A stretch of DNA of 64,000 nt from Tubulanus polymorphus (GCF_964204645.1 NC_134031.1:6679001-6743000), one strand, 5' to 3'. Shown: positions 43,201 through 55,319, numbered from the stretch's first letter. The notes: a model not told the origin generated them from the letters alone. Numbers and translations are program-made.

Positions 43201-43529
43201 ATGGATTCCTAGTTTACTTCGATTATATTTCGATGTTTTTTTAAATAACTCAATAATCAGATTAATGTAATTCAATGTTGTCTCTTAGGTGCACATACGT
43301 ATATTCGTTACCTTCCATAAAGTTTGATTTCAGGATTTTTTGCCGTAGGCACGTTCTTGAAAGTAACTTCGAAAAATGCTGTCATCGATTTTGGGAAACA
43401 GCCGCATTCCGAGTCCCCAAACTTAAATGTACTTCTTACAAAATCTTTGAACGGCGAAATGGGTGGATTTGCGGAAGCCTCGTTGAGGGCTGCAAACCCA
43501 ATCAATACGACCAGGAAGAAACACTTCAT
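40296..43529 (-). CDS. Secreted ependymin-like protein, copy B (six exons)
   Basis: Exons: 43,312-43,529; 42,674-42,794; 41,173-41,290; 40,705-40,860; 40,457-40,563; 40,296-40,382. The frame is open for 268 residues with GT-AG junctions and the same phases as copy A (2, 0, 1, 1, 0). Signal peptide MKCFFLVVLIGFAALNEASA. It is the most divergent intact copy: exon 5 is 18 bases shorter and its core reads GRVAFLFSFPKPFCDEQ, keeping the terminal F-C pair but losing the I-R-R motif; exon 3 has RCS in place of RCF. Introns 1 and 2 contain MITEs M3 and M2. Divergence with an open frame suggests an old, still constrained paralogue. Confidence 0.7.
41390..42321. mobile_element. Foldback/MITE M2 with CGCAGAAACG-word arrays (copy B intron 2)
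   Basis: Ends TATGGTGGCTGATTCGGGC / GCCCGAATCAGCCACCATA as in M1. About 210-base arms consist of GCGCAGAAACGAG words in both orientations and finish with CACGTGATACAGTCC / GGACTGCATCACGTG. About 510 bases of single-copy sequence lie between the arms. Confidence 0.8.
42452..42556. repeat. Inverted repeat (hairpin) in copy B intron 2
   Basis: TTATTTGACGCACGAGCTTT on one arm and AAAGCTCGTGCGCCAAATAA on the other, with ACTAATGTATAG / CTATACATTAG further in. Arms of roughly 45 bases, loop about 15. Probably a small foldback element. Confidence 0.75.
42919..43147. mobile_element. Foldback/MITE M3 with TTTTGCGCG words (copy B intron 1)
   Basis: Ends TATGGTGACTGATTCGGGAT and GTCCTGAATCAGCCAGCGTA, a diverged pair of the M1/M2 terminus. 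Interior words are TTTTGCGCGCTAAAAG and GTTTTTGCGC. Confidence 0.65.
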
Positions 43530-43959
43530 TGTCTTTAACTAGAAATAAAAACCTGTCGTCCTCGTTACTGTTTCAAAGAAGGACTGATGAGAAACAAGGA
43601 CATTTCTTCGCGTGGCCCTATATAAAAGTAAGTCGAATTTAACGGTATTTACTGGAAAAAGATCGACATAGATAATTCAAAAAAACGATGAACCTTCTTC
43701 GTGCAAAGGACCTAATATATCTGTACACGGGCTTACCTTCAGGATAGGAAACGAAAAAATGCAGGTGAGCGCCACAAAGGTTTTCAGCGAAGTGAATAAA
43801 TAGGTTTAATCATAGTTTGTCTGTCACCGATAGAAACAAAGCAACTCGTTCAAGTTCAAGTGTCTTCGAACACCTGGGAACGGAGCACACTTACGATTAG
43901 TTGCCAATGACAACCTTTTCATTTTTACGAACTCTAGATTTTTATTAGACCTAATTGTA

Positions 43960-44064
43960 AGAGTGAGTGAGTGATTAAAATATTGAAAGGGGAATAGATT
44001 AAAGTAATGACATAACAACTAGAAAAAAATTCCCCTTTCAATATTTTAATCACTCACTCTGCTT
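43960..44064. repeat. Inverted repeat next to a Penelope-like tail
   Basis: AGTGAGTGATTAAAATATTG and CAATATTTTAATCACTCACT face each other about 35 bases apart, extended by AAAGGGGAAT / ATTCCCCTTT. Confidence 0.8.
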
Positions 44065-44290
44065 CTATTGTTTTGGTCTTGTATAAATATCTTGTAATAT
44101 TCTCCTGTACTCAGTACGCCTGATGATGGCTAATAGTCTTTAGCCGAAACGTTGCGCAAATATATATAACTCTTCTATTTAAGTTTCTCGTTTTGGCTGA
44201 ACTTATTGTGGGATTTCTCTTGTTATCTTCTTACACGGATATTGTGTATCTTCTCGTCTCAACGTACTTAACGATTCATCGGATATAACA
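44065..44290 (+). mobile_element. Penelope-like terminal fragment with hammerhead core
   Basis: TTGTATAAATATCTTGTAAT leads to the hammerhead core at 44,116 and then to a tail TTATTGTGGGATTTCTC..ACGGATATTGTGTATCTTCT. Related copies lie at 46,530-46,720 and (tail only) 56,540-56,642. No Penelope RT is in the window, so the family assignment rests on the ribozyme and the dispersal. Confidence 0.5.
44116..44157 (+). ncRNA. Hammerhead-type ribozyme core with minimal stem III
   Basis: CTGATGA (44,120-44,126), a six-pair stem II GGCTAA/TTAGCC, then GAAAC (44,146-44,150) and GTT. Stem I is CGC with GCG (44,117-44,119 / 44,154-44,156). All invariant core bases are present; stem III would be only two pairs, as described for Penelope-like elements, where such ribozymes act as dimers. 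Cleavage would be after GTT. Confidence 0.55.
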
Positions 44291-44399
44291 AATATCGAAT
44301 TTCGAAAGTAAGAACATTCACATAGGATATAACGAACTATAACTATATATGCAAGTAGGATCCAGAATGAGTGGGTTTCCTATAAACTGAGAATTTCAA

Positions 44400-44500
44400 A
44401 CAGTTTCAGTTTCAGTTTCAGTTTAGTTTATTCACTCCACAAGTTATAATAACATTGCACAGAGCACAAAAGTAGCGCATAGATTACAGCATATTACAAA
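44400..44500 (-). mobile_element. LINE 3'-tail fragment (same family as LINE C)
   Basis: On the minus strand, GTGCAATGTTATTATAACTTGTGGAGTGAATAAAC followed by ACTGAAACTGAAACTG repeats: a second copy of the LINE C 3' end with a different tail unit. Continues to about 44,500. Beyond it, 44,508-44,640 is an AT-rich (AAT)n-type microsatellite. Confidence 0.6.
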
Positions 44501-44774
44501 AAATATAATGATATTATTAATAATAATTATATTTATAATAATAACAATTATGATAATAGTAAAAATAATAATAATAATAGTGATAGCAGTAATATAATAC
44601 TTATAATAATAATAATTATAATTATAATGAAATTATAATGCAAAAGATGAGGTGGAATTGTAGTATCGAGATCCGATAATTATACACTATATTGACAGAT
44701 AACTACCCCACTAATTTCAAACATGACAGATGATTACCCCTTAGTTTGTCTGCCTTTGAACCCTGGGCTTTGTT

Positions 44775-46402
44775 TTTAAGTTAAGTTAAGTTTATTTACT
44801 CCACAATTATACAATTGCACAGAGCACAAAATTAATTTACAATAGACATTGCAACATTTAACATTAGAAATGTATTAAACATTTGCGTATATACAACGCC
44901 AATTTTTTAAGAGTTTGGCAATTTGAGTTAAACAAATCATACAACTTTACGTTATTGGGGAATCTCCAATAACGCTCCGGGATATATCTAGCTCTGGATT
45001 CCTGGAAGTACGGGCAGACGAGTAAAAAGTGATATTCATCCCCCACCGCCACTAAATCACACTTTTGGCACAGCCTATTGGCACGGGCAATTCCACGCCA
45101 CCGCCCAACTTCCACCGGTAGCCTGTGAGCTGAGCATCTAAATCTACATAAAGTTAACCGGTCCCTAGGGGTTAATTCAGTTAGATACTTTTCCATTTCG
45201 AAACGGCATTTGATTGTTAAATACGTAACAGCCATAGTGGAATCAGTAAGTTTTGCATGCCAGACTTGCATAAACTGATCCTGCAATCTCTGTTTAAGAA
45301 TCAGACTCAAGTAATTCACGTTTGGAATATTTTGATTTTCCCAAATATATCCGAGCCCATTTCGGAGCAAAATGTTCTTCACAGAATCCATCCAAGAGTT
45401 AGCTTGACCATCAATATAGCTATTATAAACACAACTGTAAACCTTTGACGATAATTTATCATCAGTTATTAATTTTGCCCAAAAATTTACAATTCTAAGC
45501 TGTACGTAAACTTCGAGAGGAAAACGACCCAGTTCTCCATAGACAAATGAGCTATTAGTAGATTTCTTTAACTTGAGTAAATATTTAAAAAATTTCAGCT
45601 GCACGCACTCAAGAACTCGGAGATTTTCGTAACCCCAAATTTCACAACCAAATAATAGAATTGGTAATACCATGCTATCATATAACTTTAAACTAACATC
45701 AACGTCGAGTGAATATTCGCTAACCTTTTTTAAAACAGAGAACATAGCCCGCTGTGCTTGGTTTGCTAACGATTTTCGGCACTGAGCAAAAGACCCGGTA
45801 TGGGAGAATAGTATACCCAAATACTTATAGTTATATACTAACTCCAACACTCGACCGTTTATATTAAACTCCGGAGGGTTTCGGAGTCTTCGTTTCGAGA
45901 ATATCATTACTTTTGTTTTTTCGCAATTTATTTGTAACTTCCAATCTTTGCAATAAACATGCAGGTTGTCAATCAATTTCTGAGGACCCTGTGGACTCTC
46001 GCTCATAAGTACTGTATCGTCTGCGTACATAAGGATCATCAATTTGACCCATGCATCATTACGCATGCGCAGATTTAGGGAGGGACAATTTTGAGCATCT
46101 AAATAGCCTTCCAGATCATTTAAAAATATTGAAAAGAGCACAGGGGACAAATTTTCTCCCTGTCTGACACCCATAAAACTTTCAAAGGCATCTGTTTTAC
46201 TATCATTAGAAAATACACATGACTTGATGCCCTGGTACATGCTACATATTACATTTAGAACTTTGCCCGTAACACCACTATTGATCATCTTATGCCACAG
46301 AGCCTTTCTCCATATGCTATCAAAGGCACGTTTGTAATCTACAAAAATGCAGTAAAGCTTGCGATTACTATTCAAAAACATATCCACAAGTGACTTAAGG
46401 GA
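44775..46402 (-). mobile_element. 5'-truncated LINE C
   Basis: Minus-strand LINE from mid-RT to a 3' end AATAAACTTAACTTAACTTAA. Missing the endonuclease and the N-terminal RT. Its RT and its C-terminal cysteine motif resemble LINE A. Confidence 0.8.
44864..46387 (-). pseudogene. LINE C reverse transcriptase C-terminal part, open frame
   Basis: An uninterrupted 507 codons: FVDYKRAFDSIWR, MGVRQGENLSPVLFSIFLN, MILMYADDTVLMS (catalytic YADD), KTKVMIFSKRR, YNYKYLGILFS (palm and thumb), and at the C-terminus LCQKCDLVAVGDEYHFLLVC, a C..C...H...C knuckle. The upstream side is cut at about 46,402, before the fingers, so it cannot act alone although the frame is clean. The clean frame indicates a more recent insertion than LINE A. 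Confidence 0.8.
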
Positions 46403-46529
46403 GATTACTTTAATCTCGCACTACATCCCCTTAGTTTGTCGTTTGCCTTCTTTGTTTTCTTCCTTAGTGTTCCGGTTTTTGTTGTTTAATGACTTTAATC
46501 TTAATCCTTTAATCTTTATCTTGATCATA

Positions 46530-46725
46530 TTTTTGTATAAATATCCTGTTATAAGATTTTGTTCTCAGTACGCCAGATAATGGCTAACAGTTGTTAGCCG
46601 AAACCTCGCTCCTCAAATACAATCATTCTGATATAGAATTTTACAATTTTGGCTTTGTTATTGTGGGATTTCTCTCGTCATCATCATACTCGGATATTGT
46701 GTATCTTCTCGTCTAATATTGATAG
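46530..46725 (+). mobile_element. Second Penelope-like fragment, decayed hammerhead
   Basis: Same order as 44,065-44,290. The core is mutated (CCAGATAATGGCTAACAG...TTAGCCGAAACC), with stem II kept but CTGATGA lost. The tail TTGTTATTGTGGGATTTCTC is well conserved. Confidence 0.5.
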
Positions 46726-47731
46726 AAAGGGTTTCCTGCATGAATATTCACTGTTTGAGCAAATCTAGTAAACACCCGATATACCGCTACCCGCCTACTT
46801 AGATATCTACCAGTGATGTTGTGAGGGGTTACTGTGTACTAGGCCGGATCTTCGGTCCTGGTTCTTGAGTTCTTATAATGCTCCCGTATATAACTTGAAT
46901 GACTTCTTAAAGCCGGGTGTAAGTCGGCCTCGATCGTCGCTGGCGGTCGCAGTGAGTCGCGTCGCAGTGAGTCGCAAGCCGTCGCAGGCCCGACCTACGC
47001 CCGCCTTAAGTTATCTATTCGTATATATTCTCTCTTCTGCAGCTGTGTACAATCTTTCTCCCTCGAACTCCTCTTTCAGACTCGCTCTTTCCCTTTTATT
47101 TAATTTTTCTCTTTGGTAACGTGTGCAAGCCCTTTACCACACATGGCTTGGAATTCATGGATTGTGACGTACGTTTGGTTGATCTTTAAAACCAAAACAA
47201 CCCCTTCCTAAAACAAAGCGAAAATTGAAGCTAAAACGCCAGGTATCAGCTGCCAACGATAAACACAATCAGTACACTATAAACGAATGCAACATTCTCT
47301 CTCTCTTTTTAACTCAACCGTAAAGCTATAAAACATCATGTCATTTCCATTAGCGATATCCGTGCTAGAAATATACATACTTATAACAAGTACAATTCCA
47401 CATCTTAAGCATTATGATATGGAACACAAAACGATTCGGACATACAGCATTATGGATTCAGTTGAATTTTTCGGTAAGCAACAATTTTCAATAACCAATT
47501 CTACCTCAATACATTTCACTCATAAAACCTACATTCATTACGATATATATTTTGAACCTTTTTTTCTTTTTTTTTCTTAGATTAGCCTACCTTGTACTGA
47601 ACATGTTGTATGATTTTATAACCGCCCAGCGTGGTAAACCAATAAACTATATATTATCATCATTTGTTATCTACTTATCAGAATTATTACTATTATTTCT
47701 ACCAGCGGGTAACAATATCATTTCATTTTAG
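46726..47731. other. Intergenic, nothing supported
   Basis: No gene seen. A GTCGCAGTGAGTCGC tandem lies at 46,950-46,985. Short open frames lack any domain. Confidence 0.35.
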
Positions 47732-48186
47732 GCACCCGACCGGGCTACAGCAAATAATTCTGGAGGCGATTAACCGTATCCAAACATCGATTCCGTTCCA
47801 GGTATAGACCTTAAACTAATATTAACAATACAATCTATTTAATTACTGATTTTTCTCACTCATCAATACGTAGCAATACGCATTATAACAATATAATATA
47901 ATGATATAATTCAATTATAACATAATCATATTTTGATTCAAGTATAATACATACACAATTGTTAATTAAATTCAACTTTCAGCCTCATCGTCCCCTGGAG
48001 TGCCCCCAGGGCCCGACACCTAGACCTTTCGTGGGCACGCGGATGGGTAAAGGAAAGGGCAAGGGGAAGTCAAGCAGCTTCCCTACACGTGTTCATCCCT
48101 ATTCCCGTCCTGTCAACCCGTCAACAAGTCCGGGCGTAGGTCCTGTACCATATGGTTCAGGTCTACAGCCCGCTTTAACTGATTGA
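47732..48186 (+). CDS. Candidate two-exon gene end, unknown product
   Basis: Exon 47,732-47,801 (HPTGLQQIILEAINRIQTSI..) is bounded by TTTTAG and a GTATAG donor. Exon 47,983-48,186 begins after TTTCAG and reads PHRPLECPQGPTPRPF, MGKGKGKGK and a proline/serine-rich tail ending GLQPALTD. Phases agree (0). The upstream exons were not found and I do not recognise the protein; the mix of KGKGK and low-complexity proline recalls ORF1-like proteins of some retroelements. Weak call. Confidence 0.3.
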
Positions 48187-49068
48187 ACGAGCATGCTCCC
48201 AGACCTAATAATCATTGATAGTGACTCCAGCACCCCTCCACCAGTCCTTTACCATTCCTCGATCTTTCTCTTCATCCCCTAATGTCCCTTCGCGTTCACA
48301 TTCATCCTACAACTCCCCGTCTAACTTAATGCCCTAACCCACAAAGCCCTTCTCCCAGTAGCCCTAGTAGCTTCTCTAGACGTAGTTACCTTCTTGCGCT
48401 GGCCTCCCTCTTTTCCCCCTTTTTCTGGCCCATCTCCATCTCGTCAGAACCGGGTAAGAACATTCTTCATATAAGCTGATATATAAGCTTAATTAAGTAA
48501 TTGTATCTTATCACTTGATTGACGTCGCTATGTAGAGTGACCCATTGACGGGTAATTTTTCTTGTGGAGCTTGAATATATACGACGAATAACGCAAACAA
48601 AATTTAAAAAACGTATTTGTAGTATTAATTATCGGTAATATTATAATCTTTTCTATCGTCATAATCGTTTATCGTAGGAAATGAAAAATATTGTTTAAAG
48701 TTTGAGCTTAAATGACCTCGACGATCGTGACGATTTTACCGTTCAATGTCGACTGAGAACAGCGCTAACAACACCGTGATATTTCACACGATCTGCGTGA
48801 AAAATTTGAGATTTTTTTAAGTGGAAAAATGAAAAATTGTTTTCATCGATAATGTTAAACACAGTGTCAGCCCGATTGGATGCGACCGCTGGTCACGTTT
48901 TCATCTCATTCTTCATTATCGTCTTTTTGAAGGCCGAAAAATAGAGCCGCGCTGATATTGCCGCGATAATGCACACAAAAAGTGACGCAAATCTGTTGCA
49001 ATGTACCGGGAACAATCCACTGGAATCCATTTTCACCAATTCGCGCTATATATCAGTATTTTGGTGGT
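48187..49068. other. Intergenic, 3' flank of copy C
   Basis: C-rich (TCCC/CCCT) stretch at 48,200-48,450, then ordinary sequence. No gene supported. Confidence 0.4.
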
Positions 49069-50684
49069 TTATAGGCTCGATGATCTAATAATTTCGCCGT
49101 CCGTTTCGCCTTGGTCCAATAATTCACTTATACGTGGATAATTTAAAGGTGACCCTGGAGAAAAGCACCGAACATTACGGATTTTACAATCTAATACATA
49201 AACATACAAGTGTCTCATCCCAGATAACATCTGCTGCTGACACATACCGATACGATATCGATTATTCGTGGTGGCTCTGAACAGAATAAAAAACAAAGTT
49301 GTCTCCTTGAAAATGTTTCAAGGAGACCACTTCGCCTTTGAAAAGGCCTTCAATTATCCTACCGTCGTCTCCTGAAGACAAAAGTGCGTAGCAATTAAAA
49401 GCAATTTACATAATTTTTCAGACTTTGGTTGAAGCAGAAGGACTGCAGCAGGAGCAGTGGCAGAATTAGCAAAAGTCTTTTTTTAGTAAATATACATTCA
49501 GCTTGAATGAAATCTTACCTGGTTCTGAAAATTGAAACGAGAAATTGTTCAATTCGCAACATTTTGAATATGTAAAATTCATGTCCGTTGATGGGGCTTG
49601 GTGGAAGCGGAAAGTGGAAGATAATATCTGTTGCTTGGTCGAAATGAAATCTTCTTTCTTCGTCATTCACCCTACGTGCGTGGAATTTAGAAGAAAAGGG
49701 AATAAAAAGTTCACTGTTTATTAGTCGAGCGTATAGGCCCCTGGCTCGCGAGTGAGCAAGTGAGCATTGTCTCGGGTTTCATGAAAGATTTAAATTCGAT
49801 TCCTCAGAGTTGCGCATTTGAATATTTGAAAACTTACGTAAGAAGCACCGTTTCTGGTCGGATATAATATCATACGTCGGCGTCGGTTGCACTTTAAAAT
49901 TTTGACATATTCCACCGGGTTGACCTTTGTATTCAATGTTCATGACCCCCTACAAAAGTAGTTAATTCGCACTTGAACCCAAAACTATGATCGCAATGAA
50001 GAAATTATATCATGATAATCATATTTCATGGCAAAGAATCCATCATCCCTTTTACATCAGCGGATCGTTATACACTATATGTACATATTTTGTGTACATG
50101 TCATTTACATTTTAAAAATACCGGCTGAATATAAATCCTTACCGCTTTCAGATCTGCAAATACGTCCAGTATGACGTGGTTGGAATATAAACCCTTCGCC
50201 TGTCTAAACGGAACTGTAGCAAGGTCAGTCCGAACCCGCCCTCTATAGGCGTCCGTGAATACCCTGTAAATCAACGTACAAATTAATCGTCGAATTGATA
50301 ATTGATGTATATGTTTCTAATGAGGGTCTTGATTTTACTCATAAATGTGATGAATGCGTATAATGAGATCTGCGAGCCCAATAAATCCTGCCTAGATACT
50401 TTCCATACTTTGGGATTTAGAAGATAGGCATTGTGCATGTAATGATTACAGTTATACATTCGTTACCTTCCATAGAGTTTGATTTGCGCATTTTTGGCTT
50501 TAGGTATGTTCTTTAAAGTAACTTCGAAAAGCGCAGTCATCGCTTCCGGGAAGCAGCCGCATTCCGAGTCCCCGAACCTCAACGTACTTGTCACGAAATT
50601 CTGGAACGGCGAAATGAGTGGATGTGTGGAAGCCTCGTTGAAGGCTACAAACCCCATCAATACGACCAGCAACAAACGATTCAT
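49069..50684 (-). pseudogene. Secreted ependymin-like protein, copy C (pseudogene)
   Basis: Exons 1-3 (50,467-50,684; 50,143-50,263; 49,838-49,949) are good: signal peptide MNRLLLVVLMGFVAFNEAST, ECGCFPEAMTALFEVTLKN, GGICQNF, KRCFLR. Exon 4 (49,519-49,671) opens with an in-frame TGA at 49,667-49,669 exactly where copies E and F have CGA, a CpG-type transition. Exon 5 (about 49,260-49,372) loses the I-R-R..F-C core after a local inverted duplication of CTCCTTGAAA. Exon 6 is shifted by two bases at its start. Three independent lesions make loss of function very likely. Confidence 0.75.
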
Positions 50685-51378
50685 TGTCCTTAATTCGTAA
50701 CTGGATCCAGAGAATATGCAGTAAGTAGAAAAGTAGAAACCGCCATTGCCGATGATTTACGTACGAACCCTCGTTTTCATAGATTTTGACCAATTAGCGA
50801 TAAAAGTTGTGAACAAATTTGCTTGAGAAAGAAAATGGTCTTGCAAAGAAATTCCTCGGATCGAACTCCGCCAGTCAAGATATTGATAAGATTTATATAT
50901 TGATATGTTGGTATTATCGTCTATAAAAAAACGAATCTGGTAACACTAGCTTCGAATCCGTGTGACATTAGACTTACCTCATGTTCCAAATAGAATTCTG
51001 AATTCTGAATTATAACCGGAAAAAAGTTTCGCATCGCGGTATTTGCTAAATATAATGATATATAATCACTTAATTGCCTCATAATAACATCGTTTTGTTG
51101 AAAACTATGGCATAATTAGTTATGACCCGGGAATTTTTAGCGTGCCTAAATGGGATGCAAACAAAACAAAACAACAAGTAATTATGATGAGTTCGTATTA
51201 TATTGTGAGACATGGCCTCATTGAATATGATAAACTAGGCAAGCCAATATTCTGGTGTGCGGTTTGCGAGACTGAATAAAGTTATGTTAGTCTTTATACA
51301 AATGTGAGTCTTTTTACTGGACCCTATCGATGCAAATGTCCAATCCATAAATGAATTTTCTATAGAATTATTCATCAG

Positions 51379-54300
51379 TTATTTCCGTGATGCGGAAGAA
51401 GGATCGAAGCCAGTAGTGATTATTTCGCCGTCCGTTTTGCCTTGGTCCAATAATTCATTAATACGAGGAATGTTCATGTGTTCCTACAAATAGAAAAACG
51501 GTTAGAATACAGGCGCGAATCCAGAAGGAATGTACTCAAGAAAAATGCGGGCAGTACCACATAATCGGTGCCATATCATCTCATGTTTGGCCATACAATA
51601 TGCCGTATATGCCCACTATCATCAGAGATTTTTGTCGGCAGTTTAACATAAACATTTTTTATGAACCCCACCCTTTAAAAAATCCTGGATCCGTGCCTGG
51701 AATGGACAAGCCGAAAACATACACACACAAAATCCGCAATAAGATGGACAAACGAGAGAAATCCAACAATAATCAATATCGTTTTAGATAACTTAAATCA
51801 GTGTTCTCCTTTCAACTTTTTAATCACCCACTCGGTCCGTTCGACTTTTGATTCCTGAATAAGCATCTTTAATGTAAATCGTTTCTATTCCGGAATAATC
51901 ATCTTTAATGTAAATCGTTTCTGTTCTCAGGGCCCAGTTTCACGAAATGGATTCAGGCTTAAATCGACTTAAGATAAACTGAATGAATGAAGAAATCAAA
52001 TCGATTTAAGAGACTTTTTTGTGAAACTGTGCATCTAAGGCCGGTTTAATAGACCTAGTATTATCTGTAACCAGGACCTGTAACTGAAAATAAATTGACT
52101 GAGCCCCCGGTTAAAGTTAAAACATGTCTATAAAACCAGGCCCTGATGATAAATCTTTTAATTGCTGAATAATCGTTGTTCAAGTATATAACATATTTCA
52201 TCTTTGGCTGAATTACTGTGGGATACCTCTCGTATGTCAAATTAGATATTTCTATCGATTTTTATGCGCGCAAAACACCTGGTGCTGGGATACATACCAT
52301 CAGTCGGCCGATTTCTATTTGCGGTTGTGTACAGAACGGTTTTACCCGACGAATCAGGTCAAATATGTTCAAGGAAACCACTTCGCCTTTATAGAAGGCT
52401 CCGGCTTTGTTATCAAGTACTGTCGGTAGAAAATCAGGTAATTAGGTTATTTTCGATATAGAAAGGGAGAAAAAAGTACCCGAATGTCAACCCTGAAAAG
52501 GGCTATTTATTGTCAACCAGGGATTAGATAAACATGGGCAGTTTCTGAGACAAGTTGCACAGTAATAGACTTGAGATCTGACAACTTGAGACCAGACTTT
52601 AGATTAAAGACCACTTTTAAAATTTAAAAAACTTTTGCCTTTTCAACTGCGCAACTGTGCCGTGAACTTGTTCCCAAAATCAGTTATGAAAGGAATTTTT
52701 ACCGGATTCATTGCAGCTCGAGTGAAATGAATTTTTGGGTTGTACCTGATTTTCCTTGTCTAATCGCGAAACTGCTTAATTTGCAGCATTCCGTGAACGT
52801 AAAATTCATATCTATAAACGGAATTGGATTGAAACGGAACGTAGAAGATACTATCCGTTGCTTGGTCGAAACGTGTTCTTCTTTCTTCACCAGTTCACCT
52901 ATGCATAGAAATTCGAAAACGGAATAGAAAATGTCGTCGTTGGATGGAGGAAAAGAACTGGCGTTAGAAAAAAGTGCGATTGTAATTTGATTCACCAGGG
53001 GGCATATAGCGCATCACCCCCAAATAATACCCGCTTATACGTGAGAAACGTTATACCAGGATCCTTGTAATTTCAGTAACTTAAATATATATGTTCTGTT
53101 AACTTACGTAGAAAGCATCGTTGTTTTTCGGTCATATTATATTCCGCTGGCATCGGAGGCAATTTCAGATTTTGACATTTTCCACCTGGTTGACCCTTGT
53201 GCTCAACGTTCAGGACACCCTATTTAGATTGAAAGTCCTCATTTATTTCAACGTTAACTGCGCGTGCGTTTGTGTATAAAGAATATGAAAATTAGAAATA
53301 ATACCGCTTTTAGATCAGCAAATACGTCCAGTATGACGTAGTCAGAATATCGACCTTTAGCCTGTTTAAACGAAACTGTGGCAAGGTCAGCCCGGATGCG
53401 ACCCCTATAGGTGTCCGTGAATAACCTGAAAATCAAAATAGGTGTTAGCTTTCATATCTGTTCATTCTGCTTATAGGTGTGGCTGGGTCCTGGTTGGAGT
53501 TTGATACCCGCATGAGATCTACGTTATTAGTCATCTGCAACAATTCTCGTGATTTTGTCCACCCGATAAGAAAATGACTCAAAATTGTCCATAAGCTTCC
53601 CTACTAAATAAGATGAATTAAACATCGAATTATAGGAAACTGAAAAATGCAGGAGTTGCTCAGTTATTGGCCTGGGGTGGGCGCAAGAAAACGATATTTG
53701 CCTAAACGTGGTTATTGGCTGAAAATTGATTGGACTATTAACGGTCTAAGAACAAAATTATCAATAGCCATGACCTAACCGAGTCCCCTCCCATTGTTAG
53801 GAAATGGCTGGTGTCGTACTAACCACGGTAAACAGTGCCTAATTTGCCACGATTTGGTCTCACTAAAGCCCGCCGCAAACGGCACCGAAATAAAACGTTT
53901 TTTCCTCATGAAAAAACGTTTTCGATGTTTTTTGTTATATCGTGTGCGGGGAGTCAAAACACAAAACACCGAACAGAAAAACGTTGCATGGTTAGCTAAC
54001 AGTGTTTTCCTGCGCCCATCCCAGCTTCATATCACGTAATTAGTCACAAGTTTTTGTAAAGCAATTTGATTGTCTGAAAATGATTATTTCTTCCCGCAGA
54101 AAAACTAAGAGAAAATTTCATATCGATAAAATGTCATGCCTCCAATTATATTATGCAAATGTATATTTGATAATCGTTTATGAAAAGTTCATTACCTTCC
54201 ATAGAGTTTAGTTTCAGGGTTTTTTGCTTTATCCAGGTTTTTATAAGTTACTTCGAAAAGCGCTATCATTGCTTTCGGGAGGCAGCCGCATTGCGAGTCC

Positions 54301-54401
54301 CCGAACTTCAGTGTCGTCGTCACAAAATCCTTGATCGGCGGACCGCGCGATGCCGTGGCCACTTGGAGCCCCATAAAAACAACCAGTAATAAACCCTTCA
54401 T
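51379..54401 (-). CDS. Secreted ependymin-like protein, copy D (six exons)
   Basis: Exons: 54,196-54,401; 53,305-53,425; 53,108-53,219; 52,746-52,898; 52,298-52,419; 51,379-51,483. Open for 272 residues. The signal peptide MKGLLLVVFMGLQVATA starts at the ATG with the family context; upstream in-frame methionines are not shared by copies A-C and were not used. Core motifs: QCGCLPKAMIALFEVTYKN, YRGRIRADLATVSFKQAKG, GGKCQNLKLPP, TFTECCKLSS, LNIFDLIRRVKPFCTQ. Exon 1 is 12 bases shorter than in A-C, a feature shared only with copy E, so D and E are sisters. All GT-AG introns. Confidence 0.75.
51939..52040. mobile_element. Short MITE, CCCAGTTTCAC family
   Basis: GGGCCCAGTTTCACGAAATG at one end and TTTTGTGAAACTGTGCA at the other, interior with AAATCGATTTAAG words. 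In intron 5 of copy D. Confidence 0.6.
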
Positions 54402-54879
54402 TGTCCTTTCGTATTTATCTGAATTTGAAAAATTCAAGGGAATTCGTCATACTGCCTACGAGCAGTTAGTGATCCCTTCTTTATTGAAGGTTTTGAAAAA
54501 ATGTACCAAAAATGTATCCATGACACGTTCGATCTAGGGTTAAGCAAACGAAAAAGGAAAAAGATTAATTCTATCAACTCACCGACAACTGTAGTGAAAC
54601 TGCGGGTTGAGTAGAAGGAAATTTGACTTACCTCGAACCCTATCAAAAGCGAATTTAGCTCTGTGTCCCGAATTTTAAGTCACACCAGTTATTGTTATAC
54701 ACTCATTCTGAAACGCTATATATATAGAACAATTATATTACCAATTAGTTTGTTTTGTTTGTTTAGTTCCTACGTAATCACGTATAGATCTAGAGCATAA
54801 TTATAACCTGTTGTCGGTAATTTGTCTGATATTTTGTCTATGTTTTGCCCTTGACACATTCTCCATTAGTAGATCTTTG

Positions 54880-55225
54880 GTAGATGGTTCAGATGGTTAG
54901 AATATGAAGAGGGGAAATTTGTAGCAATAAATCCATTTAATTATTTGAAAATGAGTTGTTTACTGTTTGTGCTTCTATGGATATTCTTCAATTACAAACA
55001 GGAACAACGAAATGTTTATCGCCGTCTCGGTGTTTGGTTATCTATTAACATTTTGTCCGGAAAGGAAAATTAGCGCCACTTAAGGGTAAAAACGCGCTCG
55101 TGTATTGAGCAGAAATGTCATTAGCGCTAATTGTCCTTCAAGCTAACGTACAAGTTTTTATGCTCGGTGTTCATCTTTTTTTAGGCGTCTACAAAAAATA
55201 CGAAAAATTGCCCAATAATAATCAA
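54880..55225. repeat. Upstream unit of copy D, homologous to 59,060-59,735
   Basis: Shared blocks: CATTTAATTATTTGAAAATG, GGATATTCTTCAATTACAAA, TCGGTGTTCATCTTTTT and AATTGCCCAATAAT, in the same order upstream of copy E. This marks the edge of the tandem duplication unit. The block contains a small shared reading frame beginning MSCLLF.L.WIFFNYKQE at 54,951 and 59,179. Confidence 0.65.
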
Positions 55226-55297
55226 CATGAGTAATTACAACATAGCGTTTTCAGATCAGAGGTCGAGAGGTCGAGTTGCCCCCATTTTTCGACCACC

Positions 55298-55319
55298 TAA
55301 TTTTTTTTCTATATAAATG
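55298..55319 (+). promoter_or_regulatory. Start-fused signal in the Polinton remnant
   Basis: CTAATTTTTTTT, two bases, ATATAAATG. Independent copy of the motif seen in the 20.9-kb element. Confidence 0.55.

Noticed and set aside
44508-44640. AT-rich tract as a replication origin or matrix attachment site
   Set aside because: It is a simple (AAT)n-type microsatellite next to LINE tails.
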